DNA of 64,000 nt. Origin: Hyphococcus sp. Its GTDB lineage: Bacteria; Pseudomonadota; Alphaproteobacteria; Caulobacterales; Parvularculaceae. Below are positions 8,788 to 16,071 of this stretch, one piece after another. Numbering within the stretch: the first letter of the stretch is position 1; each line of letters begins with the position of its first letter. Below the pieces are notes generated by a model. It was given only the letters and a program-made list of their open reading frames with translations. It searched no databases and was not told the origin of the DNA. The stretch is from NCBI GenBank assembly GCA_028289605.1, contig JANQON010000006.1, forward strand, positions 124,001 through 188,000, in the 5' to 3' direction. The translations under genes and the position numbers were made by a program.

Positions 8788-11700
8788 TGCAACGGACCCT
8801 GATCATAACCGCGATCGTGATCGCAAGCCTGGCGTCCATCGTCGTGCTGGCGGCCGCTGCATTGTTCCACACGCCGCCTGGCCGCAACTTCATCATCACT
8901 CAGATCGAATCGGAGATCGCTGCGTCAGTCGGCGGCGCAGCGGAGATCGGCGCGCTCAAAGGATCGCTGCCCGGACACATCGTCGTCGAAGACCTGGTTC
9001 TTTCTGATCAGCAGGGCCCGTGGGCGACGATCGATCGTATTGAGTTGCGCTGGCGACCGTTCGCCCTTATCGACCGCGCCGTCCGCATCGACAACGTCGC
9101 CATCGAGCATGCGGCGCTGTTGCGCGAGCCGCCGGACCGGCCCGACGATGGAGAAGACGAACCGCTGACGATCAAACTGCCGGAACAATTACCGCTGATC
9201 GCCATCCGCGATCTTAAGATCGTGAATTTCAGCAGCAATCTTGGCGGCGTGCCGGCGCGCTTCGACGGCGCCGGTTCCCTCGACATGGGCGGAGAGGCCG
9301 TGTCGGTGCGCCTTAATCTCGCGAGCGCGGACAATTCTGAAACCATTCGGCTCGCCGCCGACGTTTCACCGGACGCCGACCGACTATTCATTGATGCGGA
9401 AGTCGTCGCAAGCGAGACTGGCTTGATTGCGGCCATCGCCGATCTCGGCGGTCCCATATCGCTGCGCATTAACGCCGACGGCCCTACAGACGACGCTGAA
9501 ATTACGCTGCGCGGCGTCGTCGGGGCTTATGGCGCGGTTGATGCGCGCCTCGACGCCGATCTTGCCGGCGCCGTCTCCGTCAGCGCGAAAGGAACATACA
9601 CAGCCGGCTCCCGGCTCGCCGATATCGCCGAACTGTCAGAGCCCGTTGCATTCGACGTCGCCCTTCAGGACATGCGCCGGGGCGGACAGCTCACCATCAA
9701 CCGCATGACGGGCGCGCCGGGTGAAGTCGCCGGCAATATCGTCTGGCGCGCATTGCGCGAGCGGGATAACAATCTGTCCGCAGATCTGTCATTCGCTTTC
9801 GCAGAAACATACCGGCCCGAGATACAGGCGTATCTTGGCGCCAACCTGAAAGTACAAACAGACTTGCGGCGCCGACCGACGGACTATGCGGCGACCTTGC
9901 GCATCGGCGCCGAAGGCGTCGACATCATGATCACGGACGGCGAGAGCGACCTTGAGACGATCTATAAGGGCGTTCTTTCAGCAGTAATCGCGCCGCGCGA
10001 TGAGATCCTGGCTGAAGAAACGCGCGTGGATACGCGCTTCGACATCGACGTTCAAGACAAAGCGGCGTTCCGCAACTTACGCGTCGCGATCGGCGACATC
10101 GCAGCCGCCGAGGGCGAAGCTGACTTCGACTTCAAAGATGCGTCGCTCCGTCTTGACGCAAATGTCGTTGCCGAACCCGCTTTCGTGACGTGGCTCGCGC
10201 CGACCCTCTCGCCGCAAGGAGCAATCTCCGCGAACATCGAAGCGATCGGCGCGGCGCAAGACTTTTCGCTGAATGCGACCGCCGAAACGCCCATTATCGG
10301 CATTGGCGACGGCGCCGCGCCGGCTTTAACGGCGAGGCTCGCCCTCGCCGGCTTGCCGTCCCTGCCAAACGGCGAGATCAACGCGGACGCCGTCAACGGC
10401 GCCGGCAGCTTCGCCGCAACGGTTCAATCCTCTGAGGACGAAGGCATCGCCGCGCCGCTCATTGCTTACAACGGCCCCGGCTTTTCCCTGAACGGATCAG
10501 CAGCATTTCACCCGGCGAGCCAATCCGGCGAGATCGATCTGACCTATGAGGGCGACGGCGGCGCCGAACCTTGGCCGGGTCTCAATCTGGTCGGCGCGCT
10601 CGACGCAACGGGCCGGTTTGCGCGCCAGAACGGGAACACCAAGCTCGCCGTCAACGCTGACGCCTTAAGAGCCAACAACATTGTAATCGAAGGCTTGCGG
10701 CTGCGCGCATCAGGCCCGCCCGAAGCCATCGCGACGACGCTCAATGCAACGCGCATCACGCCGGCGGATGACACCGACATTACCGACGTCGCCGTCGGCG
10801 CCGCGATTGATATCAGGAGCGCCTTACGCATTTGGCTGACGCAGATGCGCGCGACGCTGCTGGAGAACGACCTCAGTCTGCTGGAGCCGGGAACGATCGT
10901 CTTCCAGGACGGCGCGCAGATTGACAATCTGCGTCTCGGCTGGGGCCGCAACGGCCGGATCGCCGTCGACGGAAGCTTCAACGACACGCGCTGGCGCGGC
11001 GCGTTCGATCTCTCGGGCGTCAATATTCCGCTAACGGACGGGCGCGGAACCATGAAGGTTGATCTGGATACCGATGCGCCGGAACCCGCTGCGGGCTCGT
11101 TTACGCTACGCTCGCTCATTTCGGAAGAAGAAGCCTCCATCAGCGGCGATGTGCGCTGGGACGGCGAAAGTCTTATTGTCTCCAGCATTCCCGACCGGGA
11201 CGCCCTCGAAATGCGGCTCTCCCTGCCCGCGAAGCTGATACGGGCGCCGGCGCTCGCTGTCGAAACCGACGGTCCGCTCGACGGTTATATTCGATATGAC
11301 GGCGCGATCGAACCGTTCGCGGCGTTTTTTCCCTCAACGCTGCAGACGCTTGAAGGATTTCTCGCGGTGAACTTCCGCGTCGGCGGCACGACCGACAATC
11401 CGGAACTCATCGGCGCCGCAGAAATCACCGACGGCGCTTACACCGAACTCCGTTCCGGACTGTCCATCGCCGGTCTGCGCACCCGCGCCGACGCAAGTTA
11501 CTCCGCCGCCGGCACGCGGATCGAGTTTTCCGGCGGCGCCCGAGGCGGCGGCCAGTCGGGCGCCGACACCATCACCATATCAGGCGACATGACGCTGGCG
11601 GAGACGTCGCGCATCGATCTAGCCGTGGAGTTCGCAAACGCGGAATTGTCCGCCTCGCCGATCAACGTGTTGCGCGCAGACGGCGCCATTGAGATTGCGG

Positions 11701-12578
11701 GGCCTTTGGACGCCGTCGCCGCTAAAGGCGACATCTCCGTTAAAGAACTCGACGCAGAGATCGTAACGCCGGAAAGCACGGGCCTGGTGCCGATTGAAGT
11801 CGTCAACATTGAGGATATGGCCGACGATTCAAGGGCGCCGCCCGCAGCGACGACGACAAGACTTGAACTTAACGTCAATGTCGTCGCCGACGACCGCATT
11901 TTCATTCGCGGCCGCGGCCTGGACAGCGAATGGGCGGCGAATGTGCGCGCCGTCACGCAGCGCACTCAACCGGTGATTATCGGCGACGTCGCCTTGCGCC
12001 GCGGCGCGCTCGATTTTTCAGGCCGCCGCTTCACGCTGACGCGCGGCGAAATCGCTTTTGATGATTTGTCGCCAAACAATCCGTTGCTCGACATTCGCGC
12101 GGAACATGAGACCGGCGACGGCGTAACGGCGGCAATTGTCATTTCGGGCCGCTCTAAGGAGCCCGTGATCGAACTTGTGTCGACGCCGACCCAGCCGCAG
12201 GAGGATGTGATGGCGCTCGTCCTGTTCGGCAAGCCCGCAAGCGAACTCACGGCGTTCGAGTCGCTGCAGGCGGCGCAAGCGCTGGCGTCTCTCGGCGGCA
12301 TCGGTCCGTTCGGCGGCGGCGGGATTACCGGATCCATCCGCCAGGCCACAGGCCTTGATATGCTGAATTTCGACATCGATCCGGAAAACGGCGGCGGCTC
12401 GCTGACGGTCGGCAAATATGTCGCCGACGGCCTGTTTGTTTCCGCAACCCAGGACGCTCAGGGCAAGGGCGGGTCGGTCATTGTCGAGTATGAAATCACC
12501 GACAACATTTCAGTTGAAACGGAAGTCCGCCAGGACGGCGATCAGACGGTGTCGGCGAATTGGAAGAGAGATTTTTGA
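8787..12578 (+). CDS. tamB: Translocation and assembly module protein TamB
   Basis: A 1263-residue AsmA-like, bridge-type protein. The N-terminus is a single signal anchor (MQRTLIITAIVIASLASIVV), followed by a very long beta-rich periplasmic region and a C-terminal TamB domain (DUF490) that ends in an aromatic residue (ANWKRDF). Members span the periplasm from inner membrane to TamA and are linked to lipid transport and barrel insertion. I chose the ATG overlapping the tamA stop; a TTG one codon earlier would also be in frame. No other gene follows within 230 bp; a palindromic repeat lies downstream. Confidence 0.9.
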   Translation: MQRTLIITAIVIASLASIVVLAAAALFHTPPGRNFIITQIESEIAASVGGAAEIGALKGSLPGHIVVEDLVLSDQQGPWATIDRIELRWRPFALIDRAVRIDNVAIEHAALLREPPDRPDDGEDEPLTIKLPEQLPLIAIRDLKIVNFSSNLGGVPARFDGAGSLDMGGEAVSVRLNLASADNSETIRLAADVSPDADRLFIDAEVVASETGLIAAIADLGGPISLRINADGPTDDAEITLRGVVGAYGAVDARLDADLAGAVSVSAKGTYTAGSRLADIAELSEPVAFDVALQDMRRGGQLTINRMTGAPGEVAGNIVWRALRERDNNLSADLSFAFAETYRPEIQAYLGANLKVQTDLRRRPTDYAATLRIGAEGVDIMITDGESDLETIYKGVLSAVIAPRDEILAEETRVDTRFDIDVQDKAAFRNLRVAIGDIAAAEGEADFDFKDASLRLDANVVAEPAFVTWLAPTLSPQGAISANIEAIGAAQDFSLNATAETPIIGIGDGAAPALTARLALAGLPSLPNGEINADAVNGAGSFAATVQSSEDEGIAAPLIAYNGPGFSLNGSAAFHPASQSGEIDLTYEGDGGAEPWPGLNLVGALDATGRFARQNGNTKLAVNADALRANNIVIEGLRLRASGPPEAIATTLNATRITPADDTDITDVAVGAAIDIRSALRIWLTQMRATLLENDLSLLEPGTIVFQDGAQIDNLRLGWGRNGRIAVDGSFNDTRWRGAFDLSGVNIPLTDGRGTMKVDLDTDAPEPAAGSFTLRSLISEEEASISGDVRWDGESLIVSSIPDRDALEMRLSLPAKLIRAPALAVETDGPLDGYIRYDGAIEPFAAFFPSTLQTLEGFLAVNFRVGGTTDNPELIGAAEITDGAYTELRSGLSIAGLRTRADASYSAAGTRIEFSGGARGGGQSGADTITISGDMTLAETSRIDLAVEFANAELSASPINVLRADGAIEIAGPLDAVAAKGDISVKELDAEIVTPESTGLVPIEVVNIEDMADDSRAPPAATTTRLELNVNVVADDRIFIRGRGLDSEWAANVRAVTQRTQPVIIGDVALRRGALDFSGRRFTLTRGEIAFDDLSPNNPLLDIRAEHETGDGVTAAIVISGRSKEPVIELVSTPTQPQEDVMALVLFGKPASELTAFESLQAAQALASLGGIGPFGGGGITGSIRQATGLDMLNFDIDPENGGGSLTVGKYVADGLFVSATQDAQGKGGSVIVEYEITDNISVETEVRQDGDQTVSANWKRDF

Positions 12579-12639
12579 GAGTTCTCCGCTCGTCCGACAG
12601 TTCTGCAACAGCCTGCCGATTTTATTACTTCACAATAAT

Positions 12640-12713
12640 CCGCTCATCCCGGAAAAGGCCGGGATCTCATTCAGCAAATGGTTGGAGATCCCGGCCTTCG
12701 CCGGGATGAGCGG
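12640..12713. repeat. Palindromic intergenic repeat, family A copy 2
   Basis: Arms CCGCTCATCCCGGAAAAGGC and GGCCTTCGCCGGGATGAGCG around a short spacer. It lies between tamB and the P450 gene, both on the plus strand, so it could act as a partial terminator or a 3'-end stabiliser for the tam transcript. Confidence 0.9.
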
Positions 12714-12809
12714 CGTAGAGATTGGGATTGCATCCTACCGATTTTTAGCAGCGCTCTCCGTCCTTCGGAGAAGCTGTGATAACTGAGAGATTCCATTCAT
12801 CTTCAAAGC

Positions 12810-14048
12810 ATGTGCAATACAACCACGAATATGAGCCAGCTCACTTCCATCGACGTCTCCGATCCCGACCTCTGGGCCCGGCGCCAAACAGCGCCCCTGC
12901 TGGCGCAGCTGCGCGCGGAAGACCCCGTGCATTACTGCCAAGACAGCGCCTATGGGCCTTATTGGTCGGTGACCCGTCATCAAGACATCATGAGCGTCGA
13001 AACCGATCATGAGACCTATTCTTCGGCGGCCGAGCGGGGCGGCGTGGTGATTCATGACGCCCTCACCCAGAAATGGGCGACCCATACGCTGGAGGGGTTC
13101 ATTTCCATGGACCCGCCCCGTCACGGTGAACAGCGCGGCGCCGTCGCCGACATTGTCTCGCGCCCGAACCTCGCCCATTTCGAAGAGATCATCCGCAAGC
13201 GCACGTCAGCGCTGCTGGCGAACCTGCCGATTGGGGAAACGTTTGACTGGGTCAGCGCGGTGTCGATCGAACTCACAACGCAGATGCTGGCGACCCTGTT
13301 CGATTTTCCCTTTGAAGACCGCACCAAATTAACCCGCTGGTCCAACGTCGCCACGTCGGAACCCGGCCTGGGCGTCGTCGACAGCGAAGAAGACCGCATT
13401 CGCGAAATGAAACAGTGTCTGTTCGCATTCGCAAAGCTCCGCCGCGACCGCCAAAACCGCAGCGAAGCGCACGATCTGGTGACGATGTTGGCGCAGCATG
13501 ACGCAACGGCGAATCTCAGCCCGATGAATTTTCTGGGCAATGTGCTGGTGCTGATCGTCGGCGGCAACGACACCACCCGAAACTCTATGACCGGCGCTGT
13601 CGTCGCATTCGATTCGCACCGCGAGGAATGGGAAAAACTGCGGCAAGACCCGACCATGATGGAAAACGCGATTTCGGAAATTATTCGATGGCAAACCCCG
13701 ATCGCCCATATGCGGCGCACGGCGACCACGGACGCCGAACTCGCCGGAAAACCAATCAAAAAAGACGACAAGGTCGTCATGTGGTACGCATCAGGCAATC
13801 GCGATGAAGCCGTTTTCGACAATGCCGATGTCTTCGATATTGAGCGGGGGAATGCGCGCCGGCATTTGTCCTTCGGATTCGGCATTCACCGTTGCATGGG
13901 ACGCCGATTGTCCGAATTGCAGTTGAAAATACTGCTGGAGGAGATGCTTTCGCGCTGGAAGCGCGTGGAGGTCGTCGGCGACCCGGTTATGACGCGGTCA
14001 AATTTCGTGCACGGATACGACGCGTTGCCGGTAAAGATTGTCGCTTGA
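12810..14048 (+). CDS. Cytochrome P450, CYP153-like alkane/fatty-acid hydroxylase
   Basis: A 412-residue soluble bacterial P450. The I-helix oxygen-binding segment is LIVGGNDTTRNSMTG (near residue 250), the K-helix ExxR is SEIIRWQTP, and the heme loop is FGFGIHRCMG with the thiolate ligand C362. The combination GGNDTTRN plus LSFGFGIHRCMG is characteristic of CYP153 terminal alkane hydroxylases, which add oxygen to medium-chain alkanes or fatty acids. An alternative start is the ATG at 12831; neither has a good ribosome site. CYP153 enzymes need a ferredoxin and a ferredoxin reductase; neither gene is near, so electrons must come from proteins encoded elsewhere. Confidence 0.85.
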   Translation: MCNTTTNMSQLTSIDVSDPDLWARRQTAPLLAQLRAEDPVHYCQDSAYGPYWSVTRHQDIMSVETDHETYSSAAERGGVVIHDALTQKWATHTLEGFISMDPPRHGEQRGAVADIVSRPNLAHFEEIIRKRTSALLANLPIGETFDWVSAVSIELTTQMLATLFDFPFEDRTKLTRWSNVATSEPGLGVVDSEEDRIREMKQCLFAFAKLRRDRQNRSEAHDLVTMLAQHDATANLSPMNFLGNVLVLIVGGNDTTRNSMTGAVVAFDSHREEWEKLRQDPTMMENAISEIIRWQTPIAHMRRTATTDAELAGKPIKKDDKVVMWYASGNRDEAVFDNADVFDIERGNARRHLSFGFGIHRCMGRRLSELQLKILLEEMLSRWKRVEVVGDPVMTRSNFVHGYDALPVKIVA

Positions 14049-14101
14049 GTGACCGGCTGATGAAACATTGGGGATGACGTTTTTCAACTTGTCCGTCTTC
14101 C

Positions 14102-14253
14102 CCGCTCATCCCGGCGACCGCGCGCGAAGGCGCGCTGATCATCAATTGACCGCGTTGCGGTCGGGCCGGGATCTCGTTTAGGCCAAAGCGCCGAACGTCG
14201 TGAGACCCCGGCCTGGTCAGACGGGGGCCCAACCCCGTCTGACGGGTGAGCGG
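14102..14253. repeat. Palindromic repeat, family A copy 3, with nested module
   Basis: An extended copy of 152 bases. The outer arms CCGCTCATCCCGG and GACGGGTGAGCGG belong to family A, but the left arm is interrupted by a GC-rich block with GCGCGCGAAGGCGCGC and then an ATTGACCGCGTTGCGGTCGG hairpin. The right side carries a further small palindrome (AGACGGGGGCCCAACCCCGTCT). Similar nested blocks occur near 38950 and 55590. Confidence 0.85.
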
Positions 14254-14306
14254 TGTATAAAGGACTTCGTTCCAAGTTCCGCATCGCACGCAAACGCGCC
14301 GACGCC

Positions 14307-14561
14307 CTAATTCTTGTCTACCGGATAACACTCAGCATGAACCGGGGCGCCGTAGACTTGCGAGCTTGTCCAGGCTTCAGCGGCGTCTTCACATTCGTCG
14401 CGGGACGGATAGCTGCCGATAAACTCGCCTTCGCCGTCGGGGCCGACACCGACATATCCATACGCTGCAAACTCTGTTGCAACACCGGCGCATGAAGAGA
14501 CGAGCAACATCATTGCAACTGATATTGCGCCGCAAAACCTCAATGACAGACGTCGCTTCAT
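14307..14561 (-). CDS. Small lipoprotein of unknown function (84 aa)
   Basis: The product starts MKRRLSLRFCGAISVAMMLL and has a lipobox LVSSCAG, so the mature lipoprotein is about 60 residues. The rest has two Cys (ECEDAAEAW region and HAECYP) that could form a disulfide, and an aromatic/Gly-rich start (YGYVGVGPDGEGEF). No family recognised. Transcripts reaching it from upstream would cross a strong hairpin terminator at 14606-14651, so it may have its own promoter in the last 45 bases before the start or depend on read-through. Confidence 0.65.
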   Translation of the reverse strand: MKRRLSLRFCGAISVAMMLLVSSCAGVATEFAAYGYVGVGPDGEGEFIGSYPSRDECEDAAEAWTSSQVYGAPVHAECYPVDKN

Positions 14562-14604
14562 TCTTCGCTTCTTCTTCTGATTCCCAGCCTTTGGCGATGT
14601 GTGG

Positions 14605-14772
14605 AAAAAGTAAAGCCCCGGCGCCGACTGTCGTCGACGATCCGGGGCTTTGAGTGGAGTTCGCTTTTTGAACCCTGTTAAGCCGAACTTGGCGTTCGGA
14701 AGAGTGACGCGGCGGTTTCCCCCGCAAAAGACATCGGCGACAAACGATAGACCGATGCCTTAGAGCCCCTCA
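14605..14772 (-). ncRNA. Structured RNA candidate, class not recognised
   Basis: This stretch on the minus strand has no convincing coding frame but forms hairpins one after another. They are GGCATCGG with CCGATGTC (8 bp), a small GCGG/CCGC hairpin, CCGAAC with GTTCGG (6 bp), and GGGTTC with GAACTC (6 bp), ending in the intrinsic terminator. The early AGGGGCT could also pair with the AGCCCC of the terminator, giving a closing stem like that of 6S RNA or a switch between two folds. It does not show the signal-recognition-particle core, a tmRNA tag or RNase P signature. It is either a free small RNA or the leader of the lipoprotein gene at 14561. The 5' end is estimated. Confidence 0.45.
14606..14651 (-). 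terminator. Strong intrinsic terminator
   Basis: A perfect 10-bp stem, AAAGCCCCGG paired with CCGGGGCTTT (14612-14621 and 14642-14651), with a 20-base loop. Read on the minus strand, the stem is followed by ACTTTTTCC, a T-rich tail. It terminates the structured RNA candidate immediately upstream or attenuates the small lipoprotein gene downstream. Confidence 0.8.
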
Positions 14773-14862
14773 TATGCGCGTTTTACGCTTCAAAACGTAC
14801 CGCGCGAGGCGCAAAGCAGCTTAAAGCTCGATCAGGCGGCTAACGCAGCGCCCAAGCGGCTT

Positions 14863-15273
14863 TTAGCGCTTTTTACGCGTCGTTTTGCGCTTTGTGGTTT
14901 TACGCTTGGCAGTTTTGCGCTTGGCCGTTTTGCGTTTAGCCGGCGCCTTGCGCTTAGCGGTTTTCCGCTTGGTTGTTTTGCGCTTAGCTGTCTTGCGCTT
15001 AGCGGTTTTCCGCTTGGTCGTCTTGCGCTTCGCAGTCTTGCGCTTAGCGGTTTTCCGCTTAGTCGTTTTCCGCTTTGCAGTTTTCCGCTTTGCAGTTTTC
15101 CGCTTCGCTGTCGTCTTCCGCTTAGCGGTTTTTCTTTTTGCGGTTTTGCGCTTAGTCGTCTTGCGCTTGGCCGCTGTTTTACGCTTAGTCGTTGTCTTCC
15201 GCTTTGCAGTCTTGCGTTTTGCAGTTTTCCGCTTTGCGGTTTTTCTTTTGGTCGTTTTTCTTTTGACCGCCAT
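14863..15273 (-). CDS. Histone H1-like KRKT-repeat protein
   Basis: A 136-residue protein composed almost entirely of the repeat KRKTA or KRKTT (about 25 units), with one KRKAPAK interruption and a KRKTTRKKR end. It has no acidic or aromatic residues and no globular domain. Such Lys/Arg-rich tails bind DNA or RNA non-specifically, like bacterial H1-like proteins (BpH1, Hc2, the AlgP tail). The start ATG lies after an AGGTG (AGGTGAACC), a good ribosome site. It is encoded next to ssb, on the same strand, 139 bp downstream of it. Repeat number is likely to vary between strains, because the DNA itself is a degenerate 15-base tandem array. Confidence 0.8.
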   Translation of the reverse strand: MAVKRKTTKRKTAKRKTAKRKTAKRKTTTKRKTAAKRKTTKRKTAKRKTAKRKTTAKRKTAKRKTAKRKTTKRKTAKRKTAKRKTTKRKTAKRKTAKRKTTKRKTAKRKAPAKRKTAKRKTAKRKTTKRKTTRKKR

Positions 15274-15338
15274 GGTTCACCTCCGAATCATGATTCGAAA
15301 GCCATAACATAGCTTAATTTACTAAAAAAGTATTGTTT

Positions 15339-15362
15339 ATGCGGATGAATAAGCATCCGCAT
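15339..15362 (-). terminator. Inverted repeat between ssb and the H1-like gene
   Basis: A perfect 9-bp stem (ATGCGGATG with CATCCGCAT) and a 6-base loop. On the minus strand it is followed after 8 bases by TTTTTT. A second palindrome, TTTTTGCGCAAAAA, lies just after the ssb stop near 15398. Together they may end the ssb transcript or reduce read-through into the H1-like gene. The U-tract is not directly adjacent, so confidence is moderate. Confidence 0.45.
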
Positions 15363-15412
15363 ACGCGCTTTTTGTCATTTTTTGATTCGTTTTTGCGTTT
15401 TTTGCGCAAAAA

Positions 15413-15874
15413 TCAGAATGGAATGTCGTCGTCTAACTCATAACTTTGTTCGCGACCGCCGCCGCTTTGATTCGAAATGCCGCCGCGATCATTGTCGCGA
15501 TCAAAACTTCCGCCGCCGCCTGAACGACCGTCGAGCATCGTCAAATTCGAATTGAAACCCTGCAACACGACTTCTGTCGTGTATCGATCATTGCCGCTTT
15601 GGTCTTGCCACTTGCGCGTTTGCAGCTGACCTTCGAGATAAACTTTCGAACCTTTGCGCAGATATTGCTCCACAATGCGCGTCAATCCTTCATTGAAGAC
15701 AACAACGCGATGCCATTCGGTTTTTTCACGCCGTTCGCCGGTGTTTCTGTCTTTCCAGCTCTCAGACGTCGCCACTGAAAGATTTGCAATGGGTCTTCCG
15801 TCTTTGGTTTGCCGAATTTCAGGATCTGCGCCGAGATTTCCGACCAGAATGACTTTGTTGACGCTGCCTGCCAT
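15413..15874 (-). CDS. ssb: Single-stranded DNA-binding protein
   Basis: A 153-residue SSB. The OB-fold covers residues 1-110, with the family sequences [25 protein letters not shown] and [11 protein letters not shown] Gly/Arg/Asp-rich linker follows, and the conserved acidic tail DDDIPF recruits partner proteins of replication and repair. It is divergent from uvrA across a 197-bp gap that holds a LexA box, the classic ssb-uvrA arrangement of proteobacteria. The start ATG at 15874 gives the standard N-terminus. Confidence 0.97.
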   Translation of the reverse strand: MAGSVNKVILVGNLGADPEIRQTKDGRPIANLSVATSESWKDRNTGERREKTEWHRVVVFNEGLTRIVEQYLRKGSKVYLEGQLQTRKWQDQSGNDRYTTEVVLQGFNSNLTMLDGRSGGGGSFDRDNDRGGISNQSGGGREQSYELDDDIPF

Positions 15875-15976
15875 GAAAACGCTCCGAATTATCCTGTTTG
15901 ATCAAGCAATCGCTTGGATTCGCCTCGCGCTCAACGATTGGTTATCCCCAATAACGGCGCGGCGTGCGGGCCAAAT

Positions 15977-15991
15977 GTTCACACCTTGTTC
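15977..15991 (+). promoter_or_regulatory. LexA (SOS) box, alphaproteobacterial type
   Basis: GTTCACACCTTGTTC is an exact match to the alphaproteobacterial LexA consensus GTTC-N7-GTTC. It sits 81 bp before the uvrA start and about 100 bp before the ssb start, so it should control uvrA and perhaps ssb after DNA damage. Confidence 0.85.
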
Positions 15992-16071
15992 TCTCTGTCA
16001 ACGGCGATATAACCATCCAACGACGCGCCGCGCGCGTAGGCCCCGAAGACGTACATATATAAAGAGCAAAA

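Noticed and set aside
14605-14772. Possible signal-recognition-particle RNA or tmRNA
   Set aside because: Neither the GGAAGGAAGC-type core of the SRP RNA nor a tag-coding segment is present, so it is kept as unclassified.
14885-15307. Open frame opposite the H1-like gene
   Set aside because: It is the antisense of the repeat protein with Leu/Val/Arg-rich noise; the KRKT reading has the correct ribosome site and a known family pattern.
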